Positions 34,017 to 47,300 are shown, counted from the first letter of the stretch. The stretch is DNA of 64,000 nt from Paragonimus westermani (GCA_008508345.1 QNGE01001007.1:124001-188000), one strand, 5' to 3'. The notes: generated from the sequence alone by a model not told the origin. Made by a program: numbers and translations.

Positions 34017-37000
34017 GAAGGTCCACCCACCACCGTAATTCGTCGAAGCGGGTGGGTGTCATTTTTGTGAATGGGCCACACTACGTCAAGCACACAACTC
34101 CATACTCTTTCCATTATATGCTGGGCACTAGAAGTGTACTGAACTGACCATAACAATGAACGATAATGCCACTGATTGCTCAAAACAATCCAAATGACCT
34201 CGCTCTTTCCAGGACAGTGAATACTGACAAAAACTTTGGCTGTTGAACTGATTGTCTATGGGAAGGAGCAGTCTTGGAAACAGTGTACTTAAGGAAGATA
34301 TTGACCCTTTATAATGATTATAGAGAGACTGTTTTGCCAACGCCGTGTATGTTGTGTAAGTCCAGTTAACCTTTTCGCTTACAAATTTCTTAAAGCGGAC
34401 TATACCACCTGACGTTCGCTCTGTCGACAAGCCTGAATTTCCCAAGTTCTAAAATGAGCCCTTTTACTAAGACGCCATGAACAGGCAATAAAAAATATAC
34501 CAGCACCAAGGGCTGTGCTCACCTGTCATCGAAGTGGGCACCTCAAATGTGAATAACCACGTAAATGGTCGATCAGTTTCGTTTTCTGAAGAGGTGAGTG
34601 TCTTGAAAGTTAGGAGAGCACACAAGAGCGCACCCAGCTTCACAGATAAGCACATTTTGTGCGTAAAAAGACAGTTTGGTGGAATGGAAATCATTGGCAC
34701 GCAACTAGCTATCAATAGCTTGCACGCAAACCAAAAAACCCTCGATGCGAGTCAAAATTCACCTTGTTGAAATCAACGGGAAAAATATTTAGTATAAACT
34801 TTGACGGAAACATCGAGGGTCTGAAGCAAAACTGAGAGCTACTGCCGTCAAACCGATGCATTCTTTCCTCTGCGGTTCTTAAGGTGACTAGTAGGAATCC
34901 ATAGTGAGACGAATTGTGCTACTTGTTTAAATTGTCCGTTTGCAGCCATGTCAAGTTTAGACAGACGCACAGTTTCAAACGATGAGAAGCTAAGTTAAAC
35001 TCTTGACGGAATCAGCTTACAACTTTATCAACGAAGTGACGAATGTGAAACGTTTAAATGCTATACAGGTGACTACCGTATTCTGTGTCTTTCTTTGTGA
35101 TCGCTTTCCACAATTATATCTTTCAGATCAAAACCCTTAATTCTCAGTCACACGCCCACAAAATTTCCCTATCGAAATTCGACTGTCTTTGCTCAACGAA
35201 TGCGCAGGACAGTCCAAACAGACCGGATCGCCATGACGCAGTGGATCCCAACAATGTGATCTAGACAGAATGTGTATCTCCATCACGTTAATCTCGAACT
35301 GGTTTCATTGTTGAGGAGACCGTTAAGTGATCCTATCTGATTAGTGGACTTGACACAACTGAGTTCTTTAGTGCCGGTTCTGAGCTCACTGTAGACCTCA
35401 ACACACCAGCGTCGTTCGCTAGGTTTGCAGTGTACATCATTTAGAGCCAGGTGCCGCTTGATGAGTGTGTAATGAGCATGGGAACATTGGAATACATATG
35501 TATAGAAACATGAGAAATAACTGGGCGGACTTTCATTATAAAAGACAAAACCAGTTGACTGACAGGAAATTGTGTGCTTGGAATTTTTTTCATATTTTCC
35601 TTAGGAGTTTAAGGCATAATACAATTTTTATTTGGTTGGTTGAAATAACTACAAAACAGCTTGTTTTCTGACAGTGTATCCGAAAACACGAGGCAACACA
35701 TCAAAAAACCATGAAGAGGAAGAAATGCACCAATTTACAACCGAACAACGACCCTGACATAGTCAACGTATGACAGCTTGTTCGAGAGTGTACAGAATAA
35801 CACATGATGCACCTCTGTATTGGGCCATCAGGTCAAAGCACTTTCACAGCCAGGTACAACTGACTTAGCGGTTATGTTGAAAGTAGCAATAGAGGACAAC
35901 AACACAAGTTTAGGAAAGTGCATACGGTGACAACTATATAATTATCAATACAAGTTATGTTACAAGATGGAAAAAGAAGAAAAGTCAGCTTCATTGTTAA
36001 AAGCGTCCTCTGTATGCAAGTGTGAGTGGCGGTTTACTTGACCTTTATATCCACTCTCATTTTACGCCCATCAAGTCAAAAATTATTGCGGTTTTCTAAA
36101 GCGACCAGCTCTGTGCACGCCGAAGAACCATGGAGGTAGTTCGTAGAGGATCCTGACTTCATTCTTCTTAAGAACATACAAGCTGCGCTTCGGTGTGCTT
36201 GTGACGAGCGTTTCGAGAGAACTTCGATTGCATGCGCTATTCTGGTGTTGGGCAGCCGTTAGTACACTCATGAAACCATTCCTCTCGGTATGCCTTGTAT
36301 ATACATCGAGTAAGCGTTGGAATTGGTTCATATCACTGACATAGGCTGGTCAGCTTAAGGTATGTAAGTTCTTAAACGAAAACCAAATTTCTGTGGCATA
36401 GGGCAAGTGCACTGAGAAAATACTGTATTAAAAAGTGACTCCCACTGGCACCCACTGTAATAGACGGCAATAAAACAACCCTGGTGTTCTGATATGAACA
36501 CTTTGATCCATTCTTCTGAAAGAAAAAGCTAATCGTCTAATGTTCATCACCACGAATGCACTTAATAGGATCTCCGTTCGCTTATCATCAAAACACATTC
36601 GCACTATTCGGATATCATATTTATAAAATCTCAGTGTAACAGGACCATCCGGATTACCTTTCTTTCTGTAAATATCTATCAAAAACCCACGTTGACCTTC
36701 GAAGTCGTTCAAGAATTGCCTGTGGTCACAGTGAAGCCACAAGGGTGGGTGCTAATTCATATGCATACCAAATTTGCCAAATTGTGGTTACTTCTGAGAC
36801 GTTACACGGCTGTTAAACATCCATCTATAAGGACTGATAGTAGTCACTTACGCAGATATTAAAATCAAATAGCCGATGGACTGCTGTCTGACAAAGTGAC
36901 CAGCACAACATAGGGTTGTGTTGAAAGTGTGTGGGTCAGTCGAAAGTCTTACCTGAATGTGAAAGCTGCGATCATGAGCGAGCAGTGTTCAATTTAAAAC

Positions 37001-37031
37001 AATCTAAATTACGAAGTACCTAGTATGCACT
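34017..37031. other. Anonymous non-coding stretch
   Basis: No gene is supported. Minus-strand frames 34445-34128 (105 codons) and 36742-36428 (104 codons) have protein-like composition, and a good acceptor lies near 36712, but no homology is recognised and chance is not excluded. Confidence 0.3.
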
Positions 37032-37340
37032 TGAAGTCAGTAGCCTCAACCAAAGTGAGAAGTCGTAAATCCGACTGAACAAAACGATTCTATCAATTCA
37101 ATTTTCGAAATGATCGAGCAAACTAAACACTATTCGGACAAGGCTGTCGTTGGGCGTCTGGATTTGCTCATTCAGTCCTGTCTATTGTGAGGTTACTGGC
37201 AATGTTGTTAACACACTGGTCGCACATTGAGGATGGTTGGAGTGCAATATTCCGATCGGGACAAATAAATGCGCTAGTATTGGATACCAATTTGCAGTGA
37301 AACTCGAGTCTATAGCTTCTTTTCGGAGCGGGCCAGCCAG
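37032..37340 (+). repeat. Dispersed repeat family A, copy 1
   Basis: Bases 37032-37267 match 40232-40467 with three substitutions in 236 bp (about 98.7% identity), both in plus orientation. The match resumes at 37287 against 40468 for 25 further bases and fades by about 37340. Flanking sequence differs on both sides. No coding capacity or terminal repeat was recognised. The family is unknown to me; it could be a young non-autonomous element or a small segmental duplication. Confidence 0.92.
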
Positions 37341-40231
37341 TGGGCTTCTCTGAGTGCGAAAGCTCCGACCAAATCGAAATTACATCAAAGGTTGTACAAA
37401 TTAAATTTTTAACGGAGATACCGTTGCGCTTCGGTGTGCTACCTCTGTTGAATTCAAGCCAAAAGGTTTTTAAATCATACCAAGTACTGACATTTCAGTT
37501 TTTTATATCATCCGTTCGTTAGAACAGGGTGATTCATTTAACCAGACAAATGAAGGTTGTGAGGGCTCACATTCCAAACCAACCAACCAACCATTCTTTG
37601 ACACAACCTTCACAAGTCTCAGGTTTGGACAGGAAAAAAATGGTCAGGGAATTTGGTTGAAAGAATTCATGTTACAAGGAAAATTGTGTTAAACCTATTA
37701 GTAAAGAACGTTTTGGGTCGATTACATGCTGTGCATCCTTCAAAACACCAACTGTCTGGGACCAAACCAAACTCAGAAGAGAAAGGAAGGTTTTTCTTAT
37801 CAAACAGACGTATTTCTAATTAATTTGCAAATGGCGAAGAATTTGTGTCATGCTTTCAGACAATCCAGGGGAGATATTGAGTCACAGAAGGAAAATTGTT
37901 TTGAACAATAAATCAAATTGAGTCACATAGGGAGAGTTACATATGAGGGAGCCGTCTGTGTGCTTCTTTCTACTGATGTTCGGCAAGTAAGATTACTACA
38001 GGTTAAAAACCACCCTCTGATCCAGACCTTCACCCAAGATAAGCCACTAGGGGAGAAGGCGTTAGCCTAGAGCTTCCCTCTTATTATACCTCATAAGTAT
38101 TGTCCATCCTCATCCGTAGTGGGATTATCAATCCATCTGTCATACCGGCGGTACTAGCGTGTCGGCAACAAATCCAGAAAGATCATAGCAGAAGTGATCG
38201 AGTAATCATATAGAACACTCAGCCATGACCTTGTGAGCATAGTGTGGACAGTGTACGATCATTTAGGCAAGGGAGAAAACAGAGACGATCTGTTTGCTCC
38301 AATCGACGTTTTGTCCTCATTTGGAAAATCAAAAAGACAAGTGTGGATAAAACTACAGTGGATAGTGCACAATACAACAATAAACAAGATGCCTGATCGA
38401 CCGCGACAAATTTTTAGCGTCCGAAACAAAATTCCCGCCACCCACTATCTGCAGCAGACTAGAACATGATCCGTCCATATCCGAAGCTGAATGCACACGC
38501 TGTCCTCCACTGTAAAGCGGCACAGCCTTTAGTTGGTTTTATAGGTGGATCATCTGAAGAGAATTTGATTTTGGATATTTCAATGTTAGGAGCATATGCT
38601 GACATTAGGTTAGTTCGTGGTGTTTAACGCTATGCAAGATATGTTTCTTGAACACTAAAACCTGTACATCAAAGAATACTCATCGGTGCACCTTTCTCCA
38701 CTTCTTTGATAGGACAAGTGCATATCAGGTCGTTTTCCGCAAGCACTGTATCGTACTGGTGACTTACCGTACAGAAATAATTCGAGTAAAACCAGAGGCT
38801 CTCCACATAGCAACACACTGCCCAACCGCTTGATAGTGGCTAACTGATGAGTGTGCGATAATTCCAGTTGTACGTTTGTAGGTACGCATCTAATCTACTT
38901 CCGTTGGTCACCTAGTGTATAAATTCTTCACAAGATATCGCAGTTACTTTTCAACGATCAGTATGGAAAGGCATGCCGTATAGGAACCCTCTGAAAGGTG
39001 CTTTATTCAGCCTCATAAAGAAAGCGCGTATATTTATAAACTGTTCATCAGTATTGACACCCCGAACAACGTGAGGCAAGAAGTGTACTCAAAGACTATG
39101 AATTTGAGGTGGTTGTCTCCACAGCACTTAGACGGATACTCAGACCCTGTGTGAATGGCGTTCAACTCGCGCGTGATTTAAAGTGTTGTTCTTGCCCTCA
39201 ATCGTGTGGATTGAGCCTTGGATTAGGTGTGAACCCCTTCAAATCAACTTCGTTTGGGCACCACAACTCTAATCCCTGCAAACCGTCTGTGCATGGAACA
39301 CTAATTTACACATATCCCGGAGTTGTCAGATCCCGAATTTGAGCACATAGAAATAGTGTTACTGTGAGCACCAATTTCTGAACTTGTTGCATTTGTGAGC
39401 AGGCTGCGTATAGTTCTGATGGGATTAAGGCTTCAGTTTGGTGTTCGAAGACGATTGAGCATTACCAAGGGTGTGAAAGTTTGGAACTTACAACCTATAT
39501 CATCGCTTAGGCATTACGTAACTAAAAGTAGCGCCATAAATGTAATGTGATTGACACATAATCTTCAGATAAAAAGAGAACTCAAACACATGGACTGCAG
39601 AATTGCATAGAGTGCATTCAAATTCGAGGTGACCACGACTGATATCAAGTAATTACAGCAGATTCAAATCTTTGTACTGATGCTACAGTTATTGAGTAAT
39701 CTGAAGTAGGTGAGGCTAGAAGGCGCATAAGTGGGAGTTTGACAGAGAGATTTTAATTGTTGGTTGCCATTACTTCACCAAAATTAAACGATATCACACG
39801 ATATATTTACCGAGCTTGTGAAATGGGGAAAACTGGAATGAAAATACGAACACCAAAGAGTCTAGTTTCGTCCGTTCGTTTAAAATGTTGGCTGTGTGCA
39901 AGCCATGATGGTTGTCTGTCATTTCAGTGCAAAAAAATACGATTATCTTTCAATTGGAAACAAAATGAAATTATCGTCTGTCGGAAAACGTCTACTGATA
40001 ATAATTCTCTAAATGTTGCCGCTCTTTTCTATCACATACCAATGGAGAAATCAGTTAGCGTGATCAAAACTCGAGCACATGAACATACGCTGGAAGCCAC
40101 TGAAGAGCTTTCATTTGGTCTATCCACTCTGTCAAGTTAGAGTTGGCGAAAGAAGTCGGATTATATGGATTATTCAGAAGTGAACGCCGGCCCGAATTTC
40201 AATCAACAACTTAAATACACAGTTGGTTCAA
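37341..40231. other. Anonymous stretch between the two family A copies
   Basis: No gene is supported. The plus-strand frame 39757-40140 (127 codons) is the longest outside the mobile elements but lacks splice context and recognisable motifs. A short CCAA repeat lies at about 37577-37593. Confidence 0.3.
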
Positions 40232-40520
40232 TGAAGGCAGTAGCCTCAACCAAAGTGAGAAGTCGTAGATCCGACTGAACAAAACGATTCTATCAATTCA
40301 ATTTTCGAAATGATCGAGCAAACTAAACACTATTCGGACAAGGCTGTCGTTGGGCGTCTGGATTTGCTCATTCAGTCCTGTCTATTGTGAGGTTACTGGC
40401 AATGTTGTTAACACACTGGTCGCACATTGAGGATGGTTGGAGTGCAAAATTCCGATCGGGACAAATACCAATTTGCAGTGAAACTCGAGTCTAGTGTTTC
40501 TTTCCGAAACCAGCCAACCA
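40232..40520 (+). repeat. Dispersed repeat family A, copy 2
   Basis: Second copy of the repeat at 37032, offset by exactly 3200 bp. It lacks 19 bp present in copy 1 (37268-37286), at a junction flanked by the trinucleotide ata, which suggests a deletion between short direct repeats or a small insertion in copy 1. Similarity decays after about 40495. Confidence 0.92.
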
Positions 40521-43500
40521 AAAGACGATGTGAATGCAACGTATAGAGCTGAATGCATTTGTTGTTGTATTTGGAGTGTCACGTTTCCTGTTAGGGAATA
40601 CGCTGCATCCTTATCTTGTGGCTTCATGACCATCTAATTTATGTAACAGTTCCCATCTTCTGCTGGAACCCATAAATCAGGCTAGACACAGGTTGACACA
40701 TATTAGGAATAAAGTGTATAAAATTAATAACGTTTATTGAGTTAAATACCACCATTTTGAAGTTTATTGAGAAAACGCTGAGAGTTGATGTAGGAGACAC
40801 TTGCGATACAGTAAAAAAGTTAAACAGTAACCATTACTTTGAAATCAAACAAGCCATACAATTATAATTTCAATGGTTGAAGAGGGCCTATTCTTGGTTT
40901 TCACGTACGGTCCTCTATCTCCCAATAGACGTTATTTGGTGAAAACCAAAGAAACCATTGCACTGGTGAAAGACAGCGTCCACTGAAAATTCGCATTATG
41001 TACCAGGAAACAATTTCAACAACTAAGTGTATTTTGAGGTTCCTCCCGAGGCAATTAACGGCAGCTGAACTTGTTTCTGTACATGGTACACTTAAGGCAC
41101 AAATTGAACCCGAATAAATGGAAACAACCTCTCGGAATGTTCGACTGTAGTGTAATTTTACCATTCACCAATCTTAACTGGTCATAATGTTAACCTAATG
41201 TGACGACTCGAACTGTTTCGATTGGACTTCTTACGAGGAAAGATGTCCATGAATGGGTTAAAAAAGATCATTCATTTTCAAAAGTGATTCAAATGTTAGG
41301 GCCTGAAATCTTGAAGAAAATGGTAGAGCCTGTCTCTGAATTAATCGAACAAGCTGAAGTCAAAAATAATGTCCACTTCTAAAGTAACAATTGTCACACT
41401 TACTGGTGGCAATTTTTGGAATGATAAGAATATTCCGGAAAATATGCCGTAAACAGTAATATCAGAGTTGTTGTACTATCGATTTTTCAAGCCGTTAAAG
41501 ACATTGCCCGGAAAATGGAAGTATATGATGACGGAATCAACATCAGAACAAGAGTTTTGGTTTCATTTTGGTGCAGTTAAATGAAACAGTTATCAAGCAA
41601 CAGTGGATATGAAGCAAACAAGTGAGGTGGCTATAAACTGGAAAATAGACAGTTATCAGTGGCTGGAGGACTAACAACGTGATGGAGCCAAAAAACGTTC
41701 CACTAGCGTAAAACGAAACATCAAATTCAATTGAGCTTAGTGCACATGTGCTCGGTTATTCTGACTGTCCCAGCCTAACGAATTATTAAATGATGGTTCG
41801 GACACTGGTGTGGATGGAACAATGGCAATTACCAATCCTTTCGACTTGACTAGTTCAAGTAAACCTCTTCATTTGAACCAAGATGAAACAGCAAACCATC
41901 CCAATTAATGCAACACTATGCTATGGGTAAGGACTTGTTAACGAAGTGTTAACGAAGTTCACATTGCATCTGTATCTGATCAGTCCAACGGAAGAGAACG
42001 TTTTCTCTAGATAGATAGTTCAACTTTATCACTGGAATGCCATTGGCACCACTTCCACTTCTCATCGTAAATCATTACTTTTCTGGTGTTTTCTAGGCCG
42101 TAATCACTGTTTTTAAGACCACGTAGATTGCAATTCTTAATTGGCTATTACTGGCTATCAAATACGTACACAGAATGGGAAAATACATTGCGTTGATTTT
42201 TAACCAACTGGCAGAAACATGGAAGCTGATCACAACTTGCTGAAACGACAACATATGACGGTGTATAATATGCAGGCGTACCAGTACACTTTTTTCCGCA
42301 AACTTCCGTCAAGCCTTGACTGAGAGGTGCCCAGACTTCTAGTGTATGAGCACCAGAACGAATATCAAGCTAGAGGTGGGCAGTAAAATGGATGGAATCA
42401 TCCGAATAGTCACGGGCCAGAAGTGACCAGAAGTGACGAAGCAGTGAACACAGGCTGAATGCCTAAATTAGAGTACAGAAGACCACAGTAGGACGTAATG
42501 GTTGAAATTCAGGTGACATATCATGTTCGTCTCACCACCGGGATGTTCAGTACAATGACACAGGGAGCTTTACACCTAAAATGTTTAGCAGTGTTAATGA
42601 AGCAAGTGAGAAAATGGATGGAAGATTCTGTCAGTAACGCAGTTGATCGCCACGGATCGCAGTCTGGCCTTATCTTTAGCAACTAAGTCCCACAAGTCAA
42701 ATAAATCGCAAACACGTGGAATAAGAACTAAGCTTCTGAATTTATACCGAAAGCTATCTGGATTGAGGAAATTTTTTTGGTTGATATTTAGACTTTTTCC
42801 CAGTCGTCTCCAAGCGACCAAACCAAATTTCTAATAAACTGTACAAAAAAATTCACTAGTGTACATAATCAGTAGGTCACTTTTTCCATAATGTTTTGAC
42901 GCGCATTGTGGCTCATTTGAATAGGACAGCCCGTACTGCCAAACTACTTTATTGATCACGTGACGGAAACATTTGCTCAAGGAGCGGCGAGAATCGCCAA
43001 CAGGTATCAGAGGCAAACAGACGCTGTTAACTGCAAAACATAGGTGTTTGTTGTGAAGAACCCAACTGGGTAGGAGTTATCTGGCACATCTAACTCACTG
43101 TTTAGCACACTATGCTCATGTGATCTGAAAGACCTGATCCGGTGAAGTGTAAAATCTCGCTCATGTAATTCTCCCCCCTAGCTAGTATGTTTTTTAAACA
43201 TTCAAGGAACTCGGCTTGATTCACAGTCTGGTCATCATCACACCAGTTCCGCTTGCATCTGTTATGTTTGATTCCTCTGTTCAATTTTGTTTTAGTCCAA
43301 TTTCTGTTCTCTCTTCCAGCATATTCCCCGTTACTGAAACGACGAATTGTGACAAGGGTCACAACGCCGTCTAGCCCATTTCATGGTCATTAGAGAATGA
43401 TGAGTGAATTGTATTCTAGCAAGTTATCCTCATACACAAAATCAGCATAGTAAACAGCGTTTCAACAAAAGGCGATCTTCACCTTCCATTTCACGGTATA

Positions 43501-43906
43501 TAAACACCAATTGGTCCATTTTCTTTCTGTCTCACTTACAGCCAAGTTTTTATATAAATTTTTTATGCTCCTCTGTTCGAAGTTGTTGGTCTGACTGGTG
43601 TAGTTATATATTTTTTGTTAGTTGGGTGGATTTCCCAGAATGGCGACTCGTTCGACTTCCCACGTGCAGTCTGCACACTACCCGCCTAATGGTGTGAGCA
43701 GTATTATGAGATACTTAGCTCAACTTCGGAATGACTGTTTCTTCTACGTGCTCTTCAATACAGCCATGCGCACACTTTATAAAATGCAACGCTCATAAAA
43801 ACAGAAATGGAATTTATGAGAAACTGACGTTAAAACACTGATCCAAGCCGGATTAATTTACTCGAAACATGTACAAAATAAAAAAACGGTAGAACGAATA
43901 ACTTAC
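40521..43906. other. Anonymous stretch, probable intron
   Basis: No confident feature. See the weak open frame at 43102-43380. Confidence 0.3.
43102..43380 (-). CDS. Weak candidate terminal exon or ORF of unknown function
   Basis: The minus strand is open for about 92 codons and ends at a stop at 43102. A good acceptor (cacaattcgtcgtttcag) would start an exon at 43333 in phase 2. The peptide is hydrophilic and rich in asparagine, lysine and arginine. It contains CDDDQTVNQAEFLECLKN, which loosely recalls an EF-hand loop (acidic residues, a valine at position 8, glutamate at position 12) but has tryptophan where the first calcium ligand should be. Its phase does not fit the exon at 44069-43907. 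A chance frame is quite possible. Confidence 0.2.
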   Translation of the reverse strand, partial: NGLDGVVTLVTIRRFSNGEYAGRENRNWTKTKLNRGIKHNRCKRNWCDDDQTVNQAEFLECLKNILARGENYMSEILHFTGSGLSDHMSIVC

Positions 43907-44069
43907 CAAACTCGATTTCGAACTCCTTCGGGGCGATCAATTTGACACTCGCTTCTTGATTCATTGATTCTGACGAAGTGTTCATGTTTGCATTGCTAGA
44001 ACCAAGCGAGAGATTGGTTGACGTACGAGAGTGGACAACAGCGCCGGATGCACTGAAGCGCATGGGGTT
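43907..44069 (-). CDS. Candidate internal exon of the minus-strand gene
   Basis: The acceptor tttcttggttgtccag leads into 163 nt, open throughout, ending in G followed by a consensus GTAAGT donor (complement of 43901-43906). It starts in phase 0 and ends in phase 1. The peptide begins NPMRFSASGAVVHSRTSTNL, passes a serine/asparagine-rich linker and ends VKLIAPKEFEIEF. This looks like a disordered, possibly phosphorylated region followed by a short ordered segment. It could join directly to the exon at 15151 (phase 1 to phase 1, creating a glycine codon), though other exons may lie between. I do not recognise this part of the protein. Confidence 0.35.
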
Positions 44070-44335
44070 CTGGACAACCAAGAAATGATACCAAGTCGTT
44101 AACAATATTCAGTCAAAACTTTAGTCAAAATAGTGTGATTAATAGCAAGGAAAAAGCTGCAAAGCAAACGCACTTAGGAATCGAACATCATCAACCAGAA
44201 AACACGTACCGCCTACCGATTTCGCGAAGTTATATAGGTGTGGTTGGAAGCGTACCAAAAAGTATAACAACTAACTCCTTATAGGATAAAATGATGATTC
44301 AAGAATGGCTGGCAAGTGACAACAAAGAGACTTAC

Positions 44336-44354
44336 TTTCACATGGAAAATATCA
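44336..44354 (-). CDS. Candidate 19-nt microexon upstream of the 43907-44069 exon
   Basis: The near-perfect acceptor cttttctaatattgcag precedes 19 nt followed by a GTAAGT donor (complement of 44330-44335). In phase 2 to phase 0 it encodes the end of one codon plus DIFHVK, and phase 0 is what the next exon (44069-43907), 266 bp away, requires. Other frames contain a stop. Microexons are frequent in flatworms. The evidence is splice-site quality and phase agreement only. Confidence 0.27.
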
Positions 44355-47300
44355 CTGCAATATTAGAAAAGTGAGCCGACTGGTCAGAAAATCTAGTTGA
44401 TCAAGGTGTGAGCAAATTAGAGACACCCATGTGCGCTCACCTTCTCCTGGTTAATCACGAGTGACAGGTTAAATAGGTGGGAGAAGGTATATAAGATAAC
44501 ATTACCGAAGAGCAAGTGAAACTGTTTAGTGGTGACTTCAAATGTCTCAGGTAAACAGAATGCTAACAACTTGAGAGATGTCAGGGTGTATATGTGAACA
44601 CGCTAGCGAAGACACTCCCACATACAATTTATTTGTGACAACTCATACGACCATTTTAAAGTTCGTAAATAATGGAGGATCATTTCGATGCATCAGTAAT
44701 CAATCAGTGTCATTGTAACGAGCCCTCTTGTTTAAAGTGGTCAGCAATATTAGAAACAGAATAATGTCTACCCAATAACTAACCACTGGCTTAGTAATAA
44801 TATGTAATGGTAACAGGGCGTATTGCTTATGTGAATCATACAGAACGTACGAGAATACGACAGTTGCCTACAGTGGTTACAAAGGTTGATGTGCAGAAAG
44901 GCAATTTTATCAGACTGGTGGGATTATGTCTTCCCTGTTCACGTTCTCGCCCACGAGTTGGATGTGACGGGTTCTCGACAATGCTATCAGAAGGTCGGCG
45001 CCATGGAGGCTATCATTTCAGCTTCAACATCCACTAACGTGAAGTTCTGTTCTTTATTGTTTCGATGTAGTCTTCATTTGTAAGCCACCGTACGTCTGAG
45101 TCAGCGCATAAGTTAGACATATTCATTAACCAATTCACTGGATTTCAACACGAACATACACTAAACTAAAGAAGTAATCTGCCATCAAGCGAATAAGTTA
45201 AGACCGGCCAGTCGTACAGCTTTTGTGCTCTCACAACTCATCGTGAAACAAGGGATATCACCATCTTTATTAAAAAAAGGAAACGGACGAACAGGGATCA
45301 GAACTCTGTGAGTCAGTTGCTCTGTCAAGTGGTACCTATCAGACTCCAGCTTTTTCATTCAGTTTAGTTTATTAACCGTTAAGTAAGTTTTGACATTTTT
45401 GAAAGCTTCATGACTCAGTTTGCTAATTATTCTACTCTAAAAGCAAGAATAGTTGGCTTCTGCAGTTTTTAAACGGGTCTCAAATGCACTGGTTATTAAT
45501 GGTTGCGTCGAAAATAGTCACCGTGTCTCTTTATGTCAAAACAGTTGTATATGAATATTCGTGGGGGCTGGGCCGATCACATCCGTTACTGTGAGACAGT
45601 TTTCACCCTGTTCAATTGTAAGCTGATACATCCGTTTGTTCCATGCCAAGCAGTAACCTAGAAGTTATCACCTATTTAATTTTCCCTACGAAAATGAACC
45701 GAAGAACAGTGGTGTTCAACTGCGAAACGCTAGCTAATGGCTTAGAGGTCGAATTTCTCATCCAGGTTGTCCACACGAACGTTCAAACAATTTATTCAAG
45801 AAAGTTTCTCAACCTACAGGTAGGCTAAAATTCAGACGTAAGCACTAAAGCTTGCGTTCTCTTTTCTGATATGTTCTGATATGTTCAGGGCAACGAAATA
45901 GACCACAGTATTCAATCCGACAGGTTGTTTAGATTATGCCAATTTTCATTGATTTAACTGTATAATAAATGTGACCGAAGTCCTGCACAAAGTCCACCGC
46001 CAACGTATTTAAGGTTAACAAAAAACGTTATGTCAGCGCCATGTGAATCAGCTTAATTTCAGGCAGTATTCATTCATTCCCCCGTAAAGGTTTACAAGAG
46101 TCGGATAGTTCGGCTTTGGGAAATTAATCGGTAAATTATACGTTCCTCCAGTTATGCGTTGTTGTTGCCAGTTAACTATGTATCTGGTGTTTGCTGATGT
46201 GTACTTGTGTTACGCTTGACAAATGATTTTTTGTATGCCGTTTGTAATCATGTAATTTGCGGTTTTCTCCCAGATGTCTCATGAATTTTCTGTCAAATTT
46301 ACAAGTTAGGTGCGCACCAAGTATTGCTCCCTAATTGGTAAACTTCCAATGAATCCAACCCTATTGGGTTGGCGCTGGACATGTATGCTATACATACACG
46401 AAGTCACAGTTTAGGTTTCAGTCCGAAGCAGACTGTGCATTGCTGACCAACACCAATAGAACAGAATCTAATTTACGAAGCGGCAATTTCGAAGTTAAAA
46501 TGGAAGCTCCTGTCAGGTGTAAACATTCACATGTTCAATCATTATTGCATCCCGACCAAGAATTGTAGAAAGGTGACATAATTAATGCAGAGGAGTTGAA
46601 GAAGCAAAATGCACTCATATTAGAACGTTTCAAGACGACGGAGCTGTCGGATGTGTGCAGGTCTCGCATGCGTCGACTGCTTAGAAACCGCAAACGCAGC
46701 GTTTCATGTTGGTTTGTTATATCTGTTTGTAACGTACCACAGCACAAAATGACTGACTAGCAGATTGAATTGCTTGAACAAATCAAATCAGTTCAGCAAA
46801 TATAATCTGGGAGGTAACTATGACCCTGAGGATTTTTTAAAACAAACTAGATGTCCCCGTTAAGCTGTTCTGCCTAATCGATTTGGTGCCCCGAGCTACC
46901 AAGTGTACGGTTCATTGATGGTACATTATGTTTCATTAACAGAAACTAACACATTGTTTCAAAAAGTAACCAATCGATTTCCGTCTAGGCTGCTACAAAT
47001 AATTACATGCTGCTCTCAAGCACATGTAACTGGACGTTCGAATTCCTATTAAGTGGGCATTTTTACCGTGTAAAACCCAGTAAGTTCACCTTCAATAGAT
47101 AAATTCACTCCTAAAACTGAATTTGCATTATGTAAGTGTTTTTAAGGTCGATGCTGCACAGTCATTGAACAGACGTCGAAGTAGACGATTCTGATGGCTT
47201 GAATGATTCTACTAGGTTATTTTAGGCTTCAGTTAACCCCACTGCAGCTAAAGACTAACTAGAACTTTGTTAACGTCCCCCATTCCAGGACAGTCAGATC

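Noticed and set aside
33874..34183. Minus-strand frames containing poly-isoleucine and poly-histidine
   Set aside because: They are translations of the (ATG)n microsatellite at 33977-34016.
39757..40140. 127-codon plus-strand open frame
   Set aside because: Longest frame outside mobile elements, but composition and context are unremarkable and no motif is recognised.
46556..46760. Charged helical-looking plus-strand segment (…AEELKKQNALILERF…) ending at a stop
   Set aside because: Both strands are open here, the acceptor lacks a pyrimidine tract and no family is recognised.
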